Below the pieces are notes generated by a model. That model saw only the letters and a list, made by a program, of their open reading frames with translations. It had not been told where the DNA came from and did not search any database. From Planococcus sp. SK3692 (GTDB lineage: Bacteria; Bacillota; Bacilli; Bacillales_A; Planococcaceae): DNA of 64,000 bases. A program made the translations under genes and the position numbers. Numbering within the stretch: the stretch's first letter is position 1; each line of letters begins with the position of its first letter. The stretch is from contig NZ_JARCHV010000001.1 in NCBI RefSeq assembly GCF_028890485.2, positions 310,001-374,000 on the forward strand, in the 5' to 3' direction. Below are positions 47,255 to 54,684 of this stretch, piece after piece.

Positions 47255-48763
47255 TTAGTATTCGACTTCTAAACCGAAACCAGATCCAATCGGCTCCGGA
47301 ACCGAAACATCGATCGGGACAATCTTACTTTCTTTCATTGAGATGCCGCAGTTTTCTAAGAATGTAGAATAATCACTGGCTCTCGTTACATATATTTTTG
47401 TTAGTTCTGTATTGATTTTTCCTTGGTTGTTTCTTAAAGCAAAGTTCTTATCTGCAACTTCTGTGTAGTAAATCAAATGGCCACTATCCGAAAACGCGAT
47501 CTCTCTTTCCAAACGTGCCAAATCATCCGTGTCAATTCGATCGAGGTCTATGCAAAAATTAGAATGGTTCGATACTTCAATATGATTTTTCCAATCTATT
47601 TGCGCTTTTTTCGTTTTGTCCTGATAGCCTAGGACCACAAAGTTCGTGTTATACATGTTTTTCAGGTTTACATCTACATCCAGCTCTTTTACGACGATTG
47701 TCTGTTTTTCACCGTTTTTGCCAAGGTTTATAATATTGTTTCCGACTGAAAGCTTGCCTGAGATAAATAAATTTGCATTAATCAAATTGTTCATATTGTT
47801 TGGCGCCCCTGCATCGTTTTCGTTCACAACGATATTGATGCCTTTGAAATCTGTATTATTGCAATTCTTTTCACAAACGAAGTCTACATAGTCATCCGTA
47901 AAAACGCGGAAGTCTTTTGGATCCATATCGTAATCAAGTGAGGCTAAAAACCCTTTCAAAGTTTCATCGGCCTTTGCTTTGCATTCATAGGGCGCTTTTG
48001 CCGAATCGTTTTTGACCGCAATTACTAAGTCTGCGCAGGAAATTGTAGGCGGTGTCAGCGAAAATACTTTATCATAAGTCAAATCTTCATCTTCTGTAAT
48101 CACGATGGTGTTGATCTTTCGTGTTTCTGTACTGTCAAGAAAACTATCCGGAATTTCCACTTGAAAAATCGCATTAAGTTCTTTTTGGTTGTCTACTGCT
48201 TTTCCCTCGACGTTAAGAACAATTTCTACCCATTTCACTTGTTTGTCGATGACGAGAATATCGCCAACATCCTTTTGTGCTGCATTCATTTTCTTGGCAC
48301 TTGCTGATTTGACATGATATTGCACTTGCTCTCCGTCAAAAGGAGTTTCTTCATTAGCTAACTTCAAGGCATCCAACTCACTGCTTTTTTCAAGAATTTT
48401 TTGGACATACAACTCTTTCATTTCTCTATCGATCTTTTCTTCCCATGCAGTGCGTTCTAATTCAGTATCGCAAGTTGCTCCTAATGGCAATTCAATGCAG
48501 GCAATAAGCTCATTTAGCTTAAGTTGTGTTTCTTGTTGCATCTCTTCTTTTAACAACTTCAATTCGCGTTCAAAATCCGAACTATAATAAATGGTGCCCA
48601 TTTCGGCTGCCGCTACCGCTTGGTTCCCCGTATCCACGACTTTTTCCTGTTTGGCGTGATTCAATGAACCCGCCATGAAAGTTGCAGCAAGCCCCATGAA
48701 CAGCACGATGATGAGCAGGACAATGACGAGCGCATAGCCTTTTTCGTTGTTCAGCTTTTTCAT
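47255..48763 (-). CDS. PilX-like pilus assembly protein
   Basis: A 502-residue protein with a prepilin-type N-terminus: MKKLNNEKG then YALVIVLLIIVLFMGLAAT. The residue at mature +5 is Ile rather than Glu, as in PilX/GspK-type tip components, which can lack it. Residues 60-160 are a helical, Lys/Glu-rich segment. The large remainder (about 200-500) has repeated short beta strands (KTIVVKELDVDVNL, LINANLFISGKLSVGNNI) suggesting a beta-solenoid. Cysteines occur in pairs (CADLV, YECKAK, CEKNC). The gene is more AT-rich than the ATPase genes. It is probably a tip or adhesin-like minor component. Confidence 0.75.
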   Translation of the reverse strand: MKKLNNEKGYALVIVLLIIVLFMGLAATFMAGSLNHAKQEKVVDTGNQAVAAAEMGTIYYSSDFERELKLLKEEMQQETQLKLNELIACIELPLGATCDTELERTAWEEKIDREMKELYVQKILEKSSELDALKLANEETPFDGEQVQYHVKSASAKKMNAAQKDVGDILVIDKQVKWVEIVLNVEGKAVDNQKELNAIFQVEIPDSFLDSTETRKINTIVITEDEDLTYDKVFSLTPPTISCADLVIAVKNDSAKAPYECKAKADETLKGFLASLDYDMDPKDFRVFTDDYVDFVCEKNCNNTDFKGINIVVNENDAGAPNNMNNLINANLFISGKLSVGNNIINLGKNGEKQTIVVKELDVDVNLKNMYNTNFVVLGYQDKTKKAQIDWKNHIEVSNHSNFCIDLDRIDTDDLARLEREIAFSDSGHLIYYTEVADKNFALRNNQGKINTELTKIYVTRASDYSTFLENCGISMKESKIVPIDVSVPEPIGSGFGLEVEY

Positions 48764-48773
48764 ATTGCGCCTC

Positions 48774-49232
48774 CTATGGCCGGTCCGTGCGGATGCGTGT
48801 CAAAGTCGTCTGGATGCTTAAATTACGGCCGTTTTTTGTTAAATTCAACTGGATATTGGCATGATTTTTCTTTGGTTCAATTAATGTTTCAGCAGTTAAA
48901 TCTGAATTTCCAGCTATGATGGTACCGCTATAGTCATAATCCTTATCAAGTACTCCCTCAAAAACTTCTGTCCCCGTGCCATTAGGAATCTTCAGCATCA
49001 ATTGGCCGCCTTCAAATTTAATCGAATACACTTCATTCTGTCGATGGGCAGCCGAAAGTTTCGTAATAATGATATTGGCGTCTTGCTGAATTTCGGTTTT
49101 GCTCGTTTCTGCAGTGGTGTGTTTCATGCCGATTGACAGAGCCGTCCATGCCGCAGTCGCAATGATGGATACAAGGAGAAGCGCTGCGAGCACTTCGATG
49201 AGGCTTACGCCTTTTTCATCGAGTCTGTCCAT
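48774..49232 (-). CDS. Minor pilin (PilW-like)
   Basis: A 152-residue prepilin. The leader MDRLDEKG is followed by VSLIEVLAALLLVSIIATAA, with Glu at mature +5. The rest is a short beta-rich domain without cysteines (VYSIKFEGGQLMLKIPNGTG). Its start codon overlaps the stop of the preceding minor pilin gene (TGATG). The PilW-like label is by order and size only. Confidence 0.85.
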   Translation of the reverse strand: MDRLDEKGVSLIEVLAALLLVSIIATAAWTALSIGMKHTTAETSKTEIQQDANIIITKLSAAHRQNEVYSIKFEGGQLMLKIPNGTGTEVFEGVLDKDYDYSGTIIAGNSDLTAETLIEPKKNHANIQLNLTKNGRNLSIQTTLTRIRTDRP

Positions 49233-49750
49233 CAGTTTTGCTCCTCTACACGATATTGGAGGTAACCATAGGTTTCGCTGCTGACTTGTCCGTCTTCATA
49301 AATCTTTAAATGCATTTTATGCAACTGGGCAAGCGTCGGGTCATCGCATTTAAGCAGGCTCGTTTCTGTTTCAGTCAAAAAAGGCGTACAAGCAAGAGCT
49401 AGTTCGACTTCGTAGGTATAGCCATCCTGCTTTTCGAATCGTGCATAGCCATCCTGTTCAGAAACTTTTGTATAGCTCAAGCTAGTCATCGTATCTTCGT
49501 ATTTATCAATGAACTTTTCATAAATGACAGGATCTATTTCGCTGCGATCCCCCAGCCAGTCCGCATTGGAGATATTAGCCATCTCTTGCCTGGCCAAGTT
49601 CATTGTGTCTAGTTTCGCTTCGGTCTTGTTGTTGAATAAAGTCATTTGGGGAAATACAGTCATGATGCCGACGAAGACGATTCCAAGGATGACGAGCGCC
49701 GCCAACACTTCGACGAGCGTTAAGCCTTGTTGTGATTTCAGCTTATTCAT
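49232..49750 (-). CDS. Minor pilin (PilV-like), first gene of pilus operon
   Basis: A 172-residue prepilin. ATG 49750 is chosen because GGGGG sits 10 bases before it, while the ATG at 49759 is too close. The leader MNKLKSQQG is followed by LTLVEVLAALVILGIVFVGI with Glu at mature +5. The globular part has two cysteines (LACTPFL, LLKCDDP) that could form a disulfide. It opens the run of coupled pilus genes. Confidence 0.86.
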   Translation of the reverse strand: MNKLKSQQGLTLVEVLAALVILGIVFVGIMTVFPQMTLFNNKTEAKLDTMNLARQEMANISNADWLGDRSEIDPVIYEKFIDKYEDTMTSLSYTKVSEQDGYARFEKQDGYTYEVELALACTPFLTETETSLLKCDDPTLAQLHKMHLKIYEDGQVSSETYGYLQYRVEEQN

Positions 49751-49938
49751 TTCCAGCATTCCCCCCTAAATTTTCATGTTTAATTGTAATTAATTACCTT
49801 ATAATGGAATCTTTTTAATCAAATACTTCTACGCATATATTATTGCATGTTTATGGTTATTTGACACTGTATTTTTACAGGATAATCTATACTTTTTAAT
49901 AAAACTTTAGCTTTTATTCGCATCTTTCCTGAGAGAAA
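49751..49938. other. AT-rich upstream region of the pilus operon
   Basis: About 190 bases, strongly AT-rich, between the first minor pilin gene and the terminator of the diguanylate cyclase gene. It includes a perfect CTGTA/TACAG inverted repeat at 49868-49881. The operon promoter must lie here, but no -35/-10 pair is convincing. Confidence 0.4.
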
Positions 49939-49978
49939 AAGACTACAGAATCGGCAAAAGCCGTTCTGTAGTCTTATT
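49939..49978 (-). terminator. Terminator of the diguanylate cyclase gene
   Basis: A 16-bp stem with one mismatch (AAGACTACAGAAC... and its partner, 49939-49975) and flanking T's on the minus strand. It overlaps the stop codon. Confidence 0.85.
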
Positions 49979-51677
49979 TTGAGTATGCCGCGACTTTGTT
50001 TCGCCCCGCTTGCTTGGCCCCGATATACAAAGCCCGGTCTGCGTTGCGGATCATCGCCATGGCGTCATCGCTGTCATCCGGCGCTGAAGAGACGCCGATG
50101 CTCATCGTAATCTGGATGCTGGCAGCCCCCGGGTTGTCATCTAAGTCGCTGTGCACGAGGAATTCATGTTTTTCGATTTCCTTGCGAATATTTTCGGCGA
50201 ATAGCATCGCCAGTTCTTTGCTATAACTTGGCAACAGGATGACAAATTCCTCACCTCCATAGCGGGCGACGGTTCCTTCGCCGCCGACCATGTCCGTTAA
50301 TAAATTGGCAAGCCCGACGAGGATTTCATTGCCGCTTTGATGGCCGTATTTATCATTGATGGCTTTGAAATAATCAATGTCCATCATGATAACCGATAAG
50401 TAGTCAAGTTCGCCGCTGTTCACTTTGTCCATGCACTTGCCGATTGCTTCATCGAGATACCGGTAATTGTAAAGTTTAGTCAGCCCACAGCGTTCGCTCT
50501 TGGCAATCGCTTTTTGGACAAGCACCGCTTTTTCCAAGGAAACGGCAAAGTACGTGCTTAAAATATCGAGAATTTGCAGCTGGTGCGGAAGGAATGCATG
50601 CTTTCTGCGGGCAGCGAGAACCAACACGCCTTCGATTTTATTGTTCCGCGAAATCGGCATGGCCATGACGCTCTCTGAATCCGCATGAATGTATTGCGTG
50701 GGCATGCTCTTCCATTGTGCTTTGTTGCTGAACATATACGAACTGTCTTTTGTAATTGCTTGCCCTGCAATTCCTTCATTGCAGTCGATCGGTTTCTTGT
50801 CGAGCGGCTGAAATTGATTTTCTTCGAACTTACGCAACATCAGCAATTGCCCATCTCGGAAATCAATGACATACGCAAAATCCACTTTGAATAATTGAGC
50901 AACCTGAATGACAAACTGGTCGAACACTTCGTCAGACGACATGCGGGCCGCCAATTGATGGCCGATCACACCCGCTTTTTTCAAATCGTTATTTACTTTT
51001 TCGGAATTGGTGTACATGTGGATAATTGCCGTCATCGTAAAGAACGGGATGCCAAGCAATAACAGAGCCGCCAAGCCAAAATAGGCTTCTGACATATAGA
51101 GGGCAATGGAGAATGGAAACACCAAAAACGTAATGGCAAAATCCCAGATGGTGTCGAGCGAGAAAAAGTCTTTATGCTCGCCGAGGATGCGGGCATACCC
51201 ATAGAGAATGAGCTGATTGGTGACGAAAGAAACAGTCTGGAATAACAAACCGAACACGATGACATCTGCTAAATTCAATGAACCGATTTCACCGCCTGCA
51301 AACAAGAACGATAAACCGGCAATCGTTGAAACGGCGAAAAACATCATCGAGTTGAACGGAATGCGCACCGACAAACTCTCGGAAGTGCGAAGCCTTAAAA
51401 TGACGATGATCATCGTAATTTGAGACAAGACGACTTCGACGAACAAACCGTATTTCAGAAATACGGCTACTGTCAACCATTGAACGAGATAGGTCGGCAC
51501 CCCGCTGATGTTCATCGGGAACAAGCAAGCCAGCACGAAGAAGGCCAAATATGCTAATACATCGGCCAATTCCAAAGAAGGCGGCGGATAATTTTGATAG
51601 ATAAGGTAAAGCCCTGGCGGAACGAATAACAACCATGCCACCCAAAGGATTCGCCTTCTTTTTATTAATGGGTCCAT
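49974..51677 (-). CDS. Membrane GAF-GGDEF diguanylate cyclase
   Basis: A 567-residue protein. Residues 1 to about 220 hold seven to eight membrane helices (MASE/5TM-like sensor region). A GAF domain covers about 240-385 (FVIQVAQLFKVDFAYVIDFR, MAMPISRNNKIEGVLVLAAR) and a GGDEF domain about 400-565. Catalytic features are intact: MMDIDYFKAINDKYGHQSGN and RYGGEEFVILLPS. The product-inhibition I-site RxxD, expected five residues before GGEEF, is replaced by GGEG, so feedback inhibition through it is unlikely. It should make c-di-GMP from two GTP at the membrane. It sits directly upstream of the pilus operon on the same strand, separated by a terminator. AAGGGAGAAGAGC precedes the ATG. Confidence 0.93.
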   Translation of the reverse strand: MDPLIKRRRILWVAWLLFVPPGLYLIYQNYPPPSLELADVLAYLAFFVLACLFPMNISGVPTYLVQWLTVAVFLKYGLFVEVVLSQITMIIVILRLRTSESLSVRIPFNSMMFFAVSTIAGLSFLFAGGEIGSLNLADVIVFGLLFQTVSFVTNQLILYGYARILGEHKDFFSLDTIWDFAITFLVFPFSIALYMSEAYFGLAALLLLGIPFFTMTAIIHMYTNSEKVNNDLKKAGVIGHQLAARMSSDEVFDQFVIQVAQLFKVDFAYVIDFRDGQLLMLRKFEENQFQPLDKKPIDCNEGIAGQAITKDSSYMFSNKAQWKSMPTQYIHADSESVMAMPISRNNKIEGVLVLAARRKHAFLPHQLQILDILSTYFAVSLEKAVLVQKAIAKSERCGLTKLYNYRYLDEAIGKCMDKVNSGELDYLSVIMMDIDYFKAINDKYGHQSGNEILVGLANLLTDMVGGEGTVARYGGEEFVILLPSYSKELAMLFAENIRKEIEKHEFLVHSDLDDNPGAASIQITMSIGVSSAPDDSDDAMAMIRNADRALYIGAKQAGRNKVAAYSK

Positions 51678-51708
51678 CGCTCTTCTCCCTTGCTATGTTC
51701 TCGCAGCA

Positions 51709-51718
51709 CCCCCCCCCC
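51709..51718 (-). repeat. G10 homopolymer in the leader of the diguanylate cyclase gene
   Basis: Ten consecutive C on the plus strand (G on the coding strand), 31 bases before the start codon and after the folC stop region. Tracts of this length are prone to slippage. Its length may also be a sequencing uncertainty. Confidence 0.8.
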
Positions 51719-51728
51719 ATTTTGCTGA

Positions 51729-52919
51729 TCAGCGGTTTTTGTAATGCCAGAACATCTCATAATTTTGTTGCTTTAACAAGCTTAATAGGTAAAGCGAACC
51801 CGTGACTATTGTCACTTCTATATCTTTGTATACAGGTAATATATCATAATCATTTTGAATTGTCTTTATTTTACTTATATTTTCTGAAAATAAAATCTGC
51901 GCTGGCATGGCGCGTTCGTCTCGGAAATCCACAAACGTAAAACGGGTGGCGATATTTTCCAGTGACTTTAAAATGGATAAATAGTCCTTTCCTTTAATTA
52001 AGCCCATAACTATATGGATTTTTTTATTTGGGTAATTTTCCTGTATGGTTTTCACCAATGCGTCAATGCTTGCTGCATTATGCGCCCCGTCAAAAATGAC
52101 TTTCGGAAATACTTCTTCAAAGCGAAATGCAATCGATGCTTCAGCCAAACCAGAGGTGGCTTTTTCTTCTTCAAACAACTCTCCCAGGATGTGTTGAGTT
52201 GCAACCCATGCCAATGACGCGTTAATTTTCTGATGCTTTCCTTTCAACTTCAATGAACCCTTGTATTCTTCTTGCACAGCAAGAACAGTCGCATTTTTTT
52301 CTTTTGCGATTTGATGGACTTGTTTGAGTGCTAATTCTGGCAAAGATCCGATGGCAACCGGCTTATTTTGTTTGATAATTCCCGCCTTATGCCAAGCAAT
52401 TTCTTCTATCGTCTCCCCAAGAAAGGCAGTGTGCTCCCTCGAAATGCTGGTGATGATCGCCATGAGTGGATCAATCACATTGGTGCTGTCGAACCTGCCT
52501 CCCATGCCCGCTTCGATAATGATGTAGTCGGGAGATTTTTCTTTCAATATAAGAAAGGCCGCCGCCGTCAGCAATTCAAAATCCGTCAATGGGGTTTTCA
52601 CTTTCGCCAGCTGCTCCATCGCCTGGTCGAAGTCTGCGGGTGAGACCGGTAAACGATTAATCTGGATTTGGTCATGGATATCTTCAATCGCAGGCGAAAA
52701 GAAATTGCCGACACGTTTCCCGTGCGCCATTAGAATGGATGAAACAAAAGCTGCCGTGGAACCTTTGCCATTGGTTCCAGCAATATGGACAAACCGCTGC
52801 CCGTGATGGGGATTTCCCAATTCAGCTAAAGCCGACTCTATTGCAGCCAGTCCAGGTTGAATCGAAGCATCCGAGTGGACACCCCATTTATCTTTATAGT
52901 AATCGAGTCCTGTAATCAT
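51729..52919 (-). CDS. folC: Folylpolyglutamate synthase/dihydrofolate synthase FolC
   Basis: A 396-residue Mur-ligase-like enzyme. ATG 52919 (MITGLDYYKDKWGVH) is used because AAAGAGG precedes it and the longer frame crosses the divergent ATP-grasp start. The P-loop is HIAGTNGKGSTAAF, with IIIEAGMGGRFDSTNVI, ETIEEIAWHKAGIIK and the C-terminal domain start VIFDGAHNAASIDALV. It is shorter than B. subtilis FolC (about 430), and Pro is replaced in the usual DGAHNP. The gene is somewhat more AT-rich than valS. The position between valS and comC is as in B. subtilis, although valS is now separated from it by two inverted genes. Confidence 0.9.
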   Translation of the reverse strand: MITGLDYYKDKWGVHSDASIQPGLAAIESALAELGNPHHGQRFVHIAGTNGKGSTAAFVSSILMAHGKRVGNFFSPAIEDIHDQIQINRLPVSPADFDQAMEQLAKVKTPLTDFELLTAAAFLILKEKSPDYIIIEAGMGGRFDSTNVIDPLMAIITSISREHTAFLGETIEEIAWHKAGIIKQNKPVAIGSLPELALKQVHQIAKEKNATVLAVQEEYKGSLKLKGKHQKINASLAWVATQHILGELFEEEKATSGLAEASIAFRFEEVFPKVIFDGAHNAASIDALVKTIQENYPNKKIHIVMGLIKGKDYLSILKSLENIATRFTFVDFRDERAMPAQILFSENISKIKTIQNDYDILPVYKDIEVTIVTGSLYLLSLLKQQNYEMFWHYKNR

Positions 52920-52991
52920 AAAAAAACCTCTTTCCGTAAGTAAACATGATACACTTTTTACGTATGAGTATATCATGAAGGTGGAATGGAA

Positions 52992-53855
52992 ATGCTGAGT
53001 TGTTGGGTGATCTATAACGGAAGCCTCGTTTCCGATAAATTTCAAGACCAAGCACAATTGATGGCCGAAGCCGCCGAGCGCCAAGGCATCCAAGTATCGA
53101 TCAAAAAAAACTACGAAATCCAGATGTCACTTTTAGAACCGCAGGAGTTCCCGGATTTTGCCGTATTGCTCGATAAAGACATCTTGCTCGGCTATTTCCT
53201 TAAAAGCCGAGGCGTTCCAGTCTATAACGATCCGGCCATCATCGACCTGTGTGACAATAAAGCGACGCAATATATTCGTCTGGCGGAGCAAAACATTCCG
53301 ATGCCGAAAACGATCGTCGCCCCGAAAGTGTACCCGAACTTTACGATCCAAGGTTCCGGCTATTACGAAGGCGTCTTGAAAACGCTCGGCTTGCCGATGA
53401 TCATCAAGGAAGGCCACGGATCGTTCGGCATGAAAGTGTATTTGATTGAAACAGAAGATCAGTTTTATGAGAAAGTCGAAAGCCTGTCCGGCGTCGATTA
53501 CGTGTTCCAGGAATTCATCGCGGAAAGCCGCGGGCGGGATATCCGCGTCAATATCGTCGGCGGTAAAATCGTCGCCGCGATGAAGCGCCAGTCCGATACC
53601 GATTTCCGTGCAAACATTACAAACGGCGGCCGCGCATTTCCAGTCGAACTGACGCCAGAGCAACAACAGCTTGCTTTGGAGGCGGCTGAGGCTGTCGGTG
53701 CGGTATTTGCCGGCGTCGACTTATTATACGGTCCGAATGACCAGCCACTTGTCTGTGAAGTGAATGCCGCTGCGCATATTCGCAATATCCTCAACGTCAC
53801 AGGTATCAATGTTGGGGATGCGATGATCCGCTATATCCTGGAGGATTTGGCGTGA
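52992..53855 (+). CDS. RimK-like ATP-grasp ligase (first of a coupled pair)
   Basis: A 287-residue ATP-grasp protein of the RimK/LysX group, started at ATG 52992 (7 bases after AAGGTGG). The N-terminal pre-ATP-grasp fold (1 to about 95, MLSCWVIYNGSLVSDKFQDQ) is followed by the ATP-binding half LPMIIKEGHGSFGMKVYLIE and the metal/ATP site RDIRVNIVGGKIVAAMKRQS, FRANITNGG and PLVCEVNAAAHIRNI. These enzymes form amide bonds through acyl phosphates, often adding glutamate or other amino acids. The substrate is unknown. It is divergent from folC, with start codons about 70 bases apart. Confidence 0.82.
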   Translation: MLSCWVIYNGSLVSDKFQDQAQLMAEAAERQGIQVSIKKNYEIQMSLLEPQEFPDFAVLLDKDILLGYFLKSRGVPVYNDPAIIDLCDNKATQYIRLAEQNIPMPKTIVAPKVYPNFTIQGSGYYEGVLKTLGLPMIIKEGHGSFGMKVYLIETEDQFYEKVESLSGVDYVFQEFIAESRGRDIRVNIVGGKIVAAMKRQSDTDFRANITNGGRAFPVELTPEQQQLALEAAEAVGAVFAGVDLLYGPNDQPLVCEVNAAAHIRNILNVTGINVGDAMIRYILEDLA

Positions 53856-54646
53856 TTGTTTTGTATGAGTCAGTCGCTGCCCAGCACAATCAAGGATTTA
53901 TCGATGACTTAAAGTGCTTTTATTCGATTGAGTTGCTTACCTGGGATGACTGGAGCGATGCGGGGATCGAAGATTTGTTGCCGCGCGTCAAGGGACAATC
54001 CGTCTTTTTCCGTGTCCGCCAGCCGCATGCCGCCCGCTTTTTGGAAGATCAAGGGGTACGTCTCATCAACCGCGCTGAAGTGAACCGCATCGCCAACGAC
54101 AAATGGCAAAGCTATCAATTATTCCAACTGCTCGGTGTGCCGGTGATCCCGACACGAAAAACGCCGCTCGCTCTCCCGCATATCGCCAAAACCGCAGATG
54201 GACACGGCGGTTCGGAAGTGTGGCTCGTTGAATCTTCAGAAGATGTGCCGGTCAGTGAATCGGCGGTTCTCTATCAACCCGTCATTCCGCATACCGCGGA
54301 TGTGCGGGCATATGTCATCGGCAAACAGATCGTCGGCGCAGTCAAACGCAGTGCAAATGATTCGTTCAAAGCGAATTATTCGCTCGGCGCTTCTGTTGAA
54401 CGCTTTGAACTGACGGCCGCACAGCGAAAAGACGTGGAAAAAATAGCCACAGCTTTAAAAAGTGATTATATCGGCATCGATTTTTTGCTGCTGGAAGATG
54501 GCCGCCATGTGTTCAACGAAATCGAAGACCCCGTCGGCGCCCGCTCTTTTTATCAAACACACGATGATAATATCGCCGAGCTATTAGCCAGGCATTTCAC
54601 GAAATTGGAACAAAACTATCCGTTCAGTAACAACGACCGGAACTAA
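53852..54646 (+). CDS. RimK-like ATP-grasp ligase (second of a coupled pair)
   Basis: A 264-residue paralogue of the preceding protein, starting at GTG 53852 with a 4-base overlap (GTGA), so production of the two is coupled. It retains HIAKTADGHGGSEVWLVESS (ATP loop), ADVRAYVIGKQIVGAVKRSA, FKANYSLGA and GIDFLLLEDGRHVFNEIEDP. The terminal Asn of the usual metal motif is present in FNEIEDP but the following sequence differs from RimK. The pair may form a heteromer or act in sequence on one substrate. The function cannot be told from sequence. Confidence 0.78.
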   Translation: MIVLYESVAAQHNQGFIDDLKCFYSIELLTWDDWSDAGIEDLLPRVKGQSVFFRVRQPHAARFLEDQGVRLINRAEVNRIANDKWQSYQLFQLLGVPVIPTRKTPLALPHIAKTADGHGGSEVWLVESSEDVPVSESAVLYQPVIPHTADVRAYVIGKQIVGAVKRSANDSFKANYSLGASVERFELTAAQRKDVEKIATALKSDYIGIDFLLLEDGRHVFNEIEDPVGARSFYQTHDDNIAELLARHFTKLEQNYPFSNNDRN

Positions 54647-54681
54647 AAAAAGCGATTCCCCATCGAGGGAATCGCTTTTTC
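54646..54681 (+). terminator. Bidirectional terminator between the ATP-grasp pair and valS
   Basis: A perfect stem AAAAAGCGATTCCC/GGGAATCGCTTTTT (54647-54680) shared by two convergent transcripts. Confidence 0.9.
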
Positions 54682-54684
54682 TCA

